A program made the translations under genes and the position numbers. DNA of 6,637 nucleotides from Acidobacteriota bacterium (GTDB lineage Bacteria; Acidobacteriota; Vicinamibacteria; Vicinamibacterales; UBA2999), in assembly GCA_013813075.1 (NCBI GenBank), contig JACCSI010000229.1, forward strand, positions 1 through 6,637. The letters are read 5' to 3'. Every line of letters begins with the position of its first letter. Position 1 is the stretch's first letter. Positions 6,540 to 6,637 of the stretch are shown piece after piece. The notes beneath the pieces were generated by a model. The model worked only from the letters and a program-made list of their open reading frames with translations, ran no database searches and was not told where the DNA came from.

Positions 6540-6637
6540 CTACTTGATGAACAGCATCTCACGATAGGTGGGCAATGGCCACAACTCGTGCGGGATGAGC
6601 AGCTCGATGTGGTCCCCCACGTCGCGCAGGGCGGTCA
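6540..6637 (-). CDS. glnN: Glutamine synthetase type III, C-terminal end only
   Basis: Only the last 31 residues and the TAG stop (6540-6542) are in the window; the gene continues past the right edge. The visible end, with IELLIPHELWPLPTYREML followed by FIK, matches the conserved C-terminus of type III glutamine synthetases (GlnN), which usually ends in a D/ELWPLPxYREMLF-like motif. The full enzyme, of about 700 residues, makes glutamine from glutamate, ammonia and ATP in the cytoplasm. The active site is not in view, so integrity cannot be judged. The stop is immediately followed by the FKBP gene (TAGTGATG), which indicates one transcript. The short fragment limits certainty, but the WPLP.YRE ending is distinctive. 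Confidence 0.8.
   Translation of the reverse strand, partial: TALRDVGDHIELLIPHELWPLPTYREMLFIK

Overview
The window is GC-rich, gene-dense bacterial DNA with six protein-coding genes, two of them cut by the window edges. There are no RNA genes, insertion sequences, CRISPR arrays or integrase traces. Strong third-position GC, Gram-negative envelope functions (an RND pump with its outer-membrane channel) and a type III glutamine synthetase end are compatible with an Acidobacteriota genome, perhaps of the Vicinamibacteria type. That assignment is an inference from overall style; no marker gene here proves it.

Left part (1-3627, plus strand): the C-terminal three quarters of an HAE1/AcrB-type RND efflux transporter, overlapping by 8 bases a complete TolC-type outer-membrane factor. 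These are the last two genes of a tripartite pump operon. The periplasmic adaptor, usually the first gene, would lie upstream of the window.

Middle part (3640-5072, plus strand): a two-gene block encoding AmmeMemoRadiSam system protein B (MEMO1 family) and protein A (AMMECR1 family). The radical SAM member of this three-gene system is not in the window. The biochemical role of the system is still poorly defined, so this is the most interesting functional content here.

Right part (5146-6637): an uncharacterised membrane-anchored or exported 325-residue protein on the plus strand. It converges with, and overlaps by 18 bases, a minus-strand pair: the 3' end of a type III glutamine synthetase gene (glnN) followed at once by a small FKBP-type peptidyl-prolyl isomerase lipoprotein. 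Two plus-strand genes (3640 and 5146) lack a Shine-Dalgarno sequence but have a -10-like hexamer just before the ATG, which suggests leaderless or near-leaderless transcripts.

I see no clear new defence, mobile or biosynthetic system. The unusual points are the A/B pair without its radical SAM partner in view, the unknown protein with a GWY...RWM motif, and the tight glnN-FKBP coupling.
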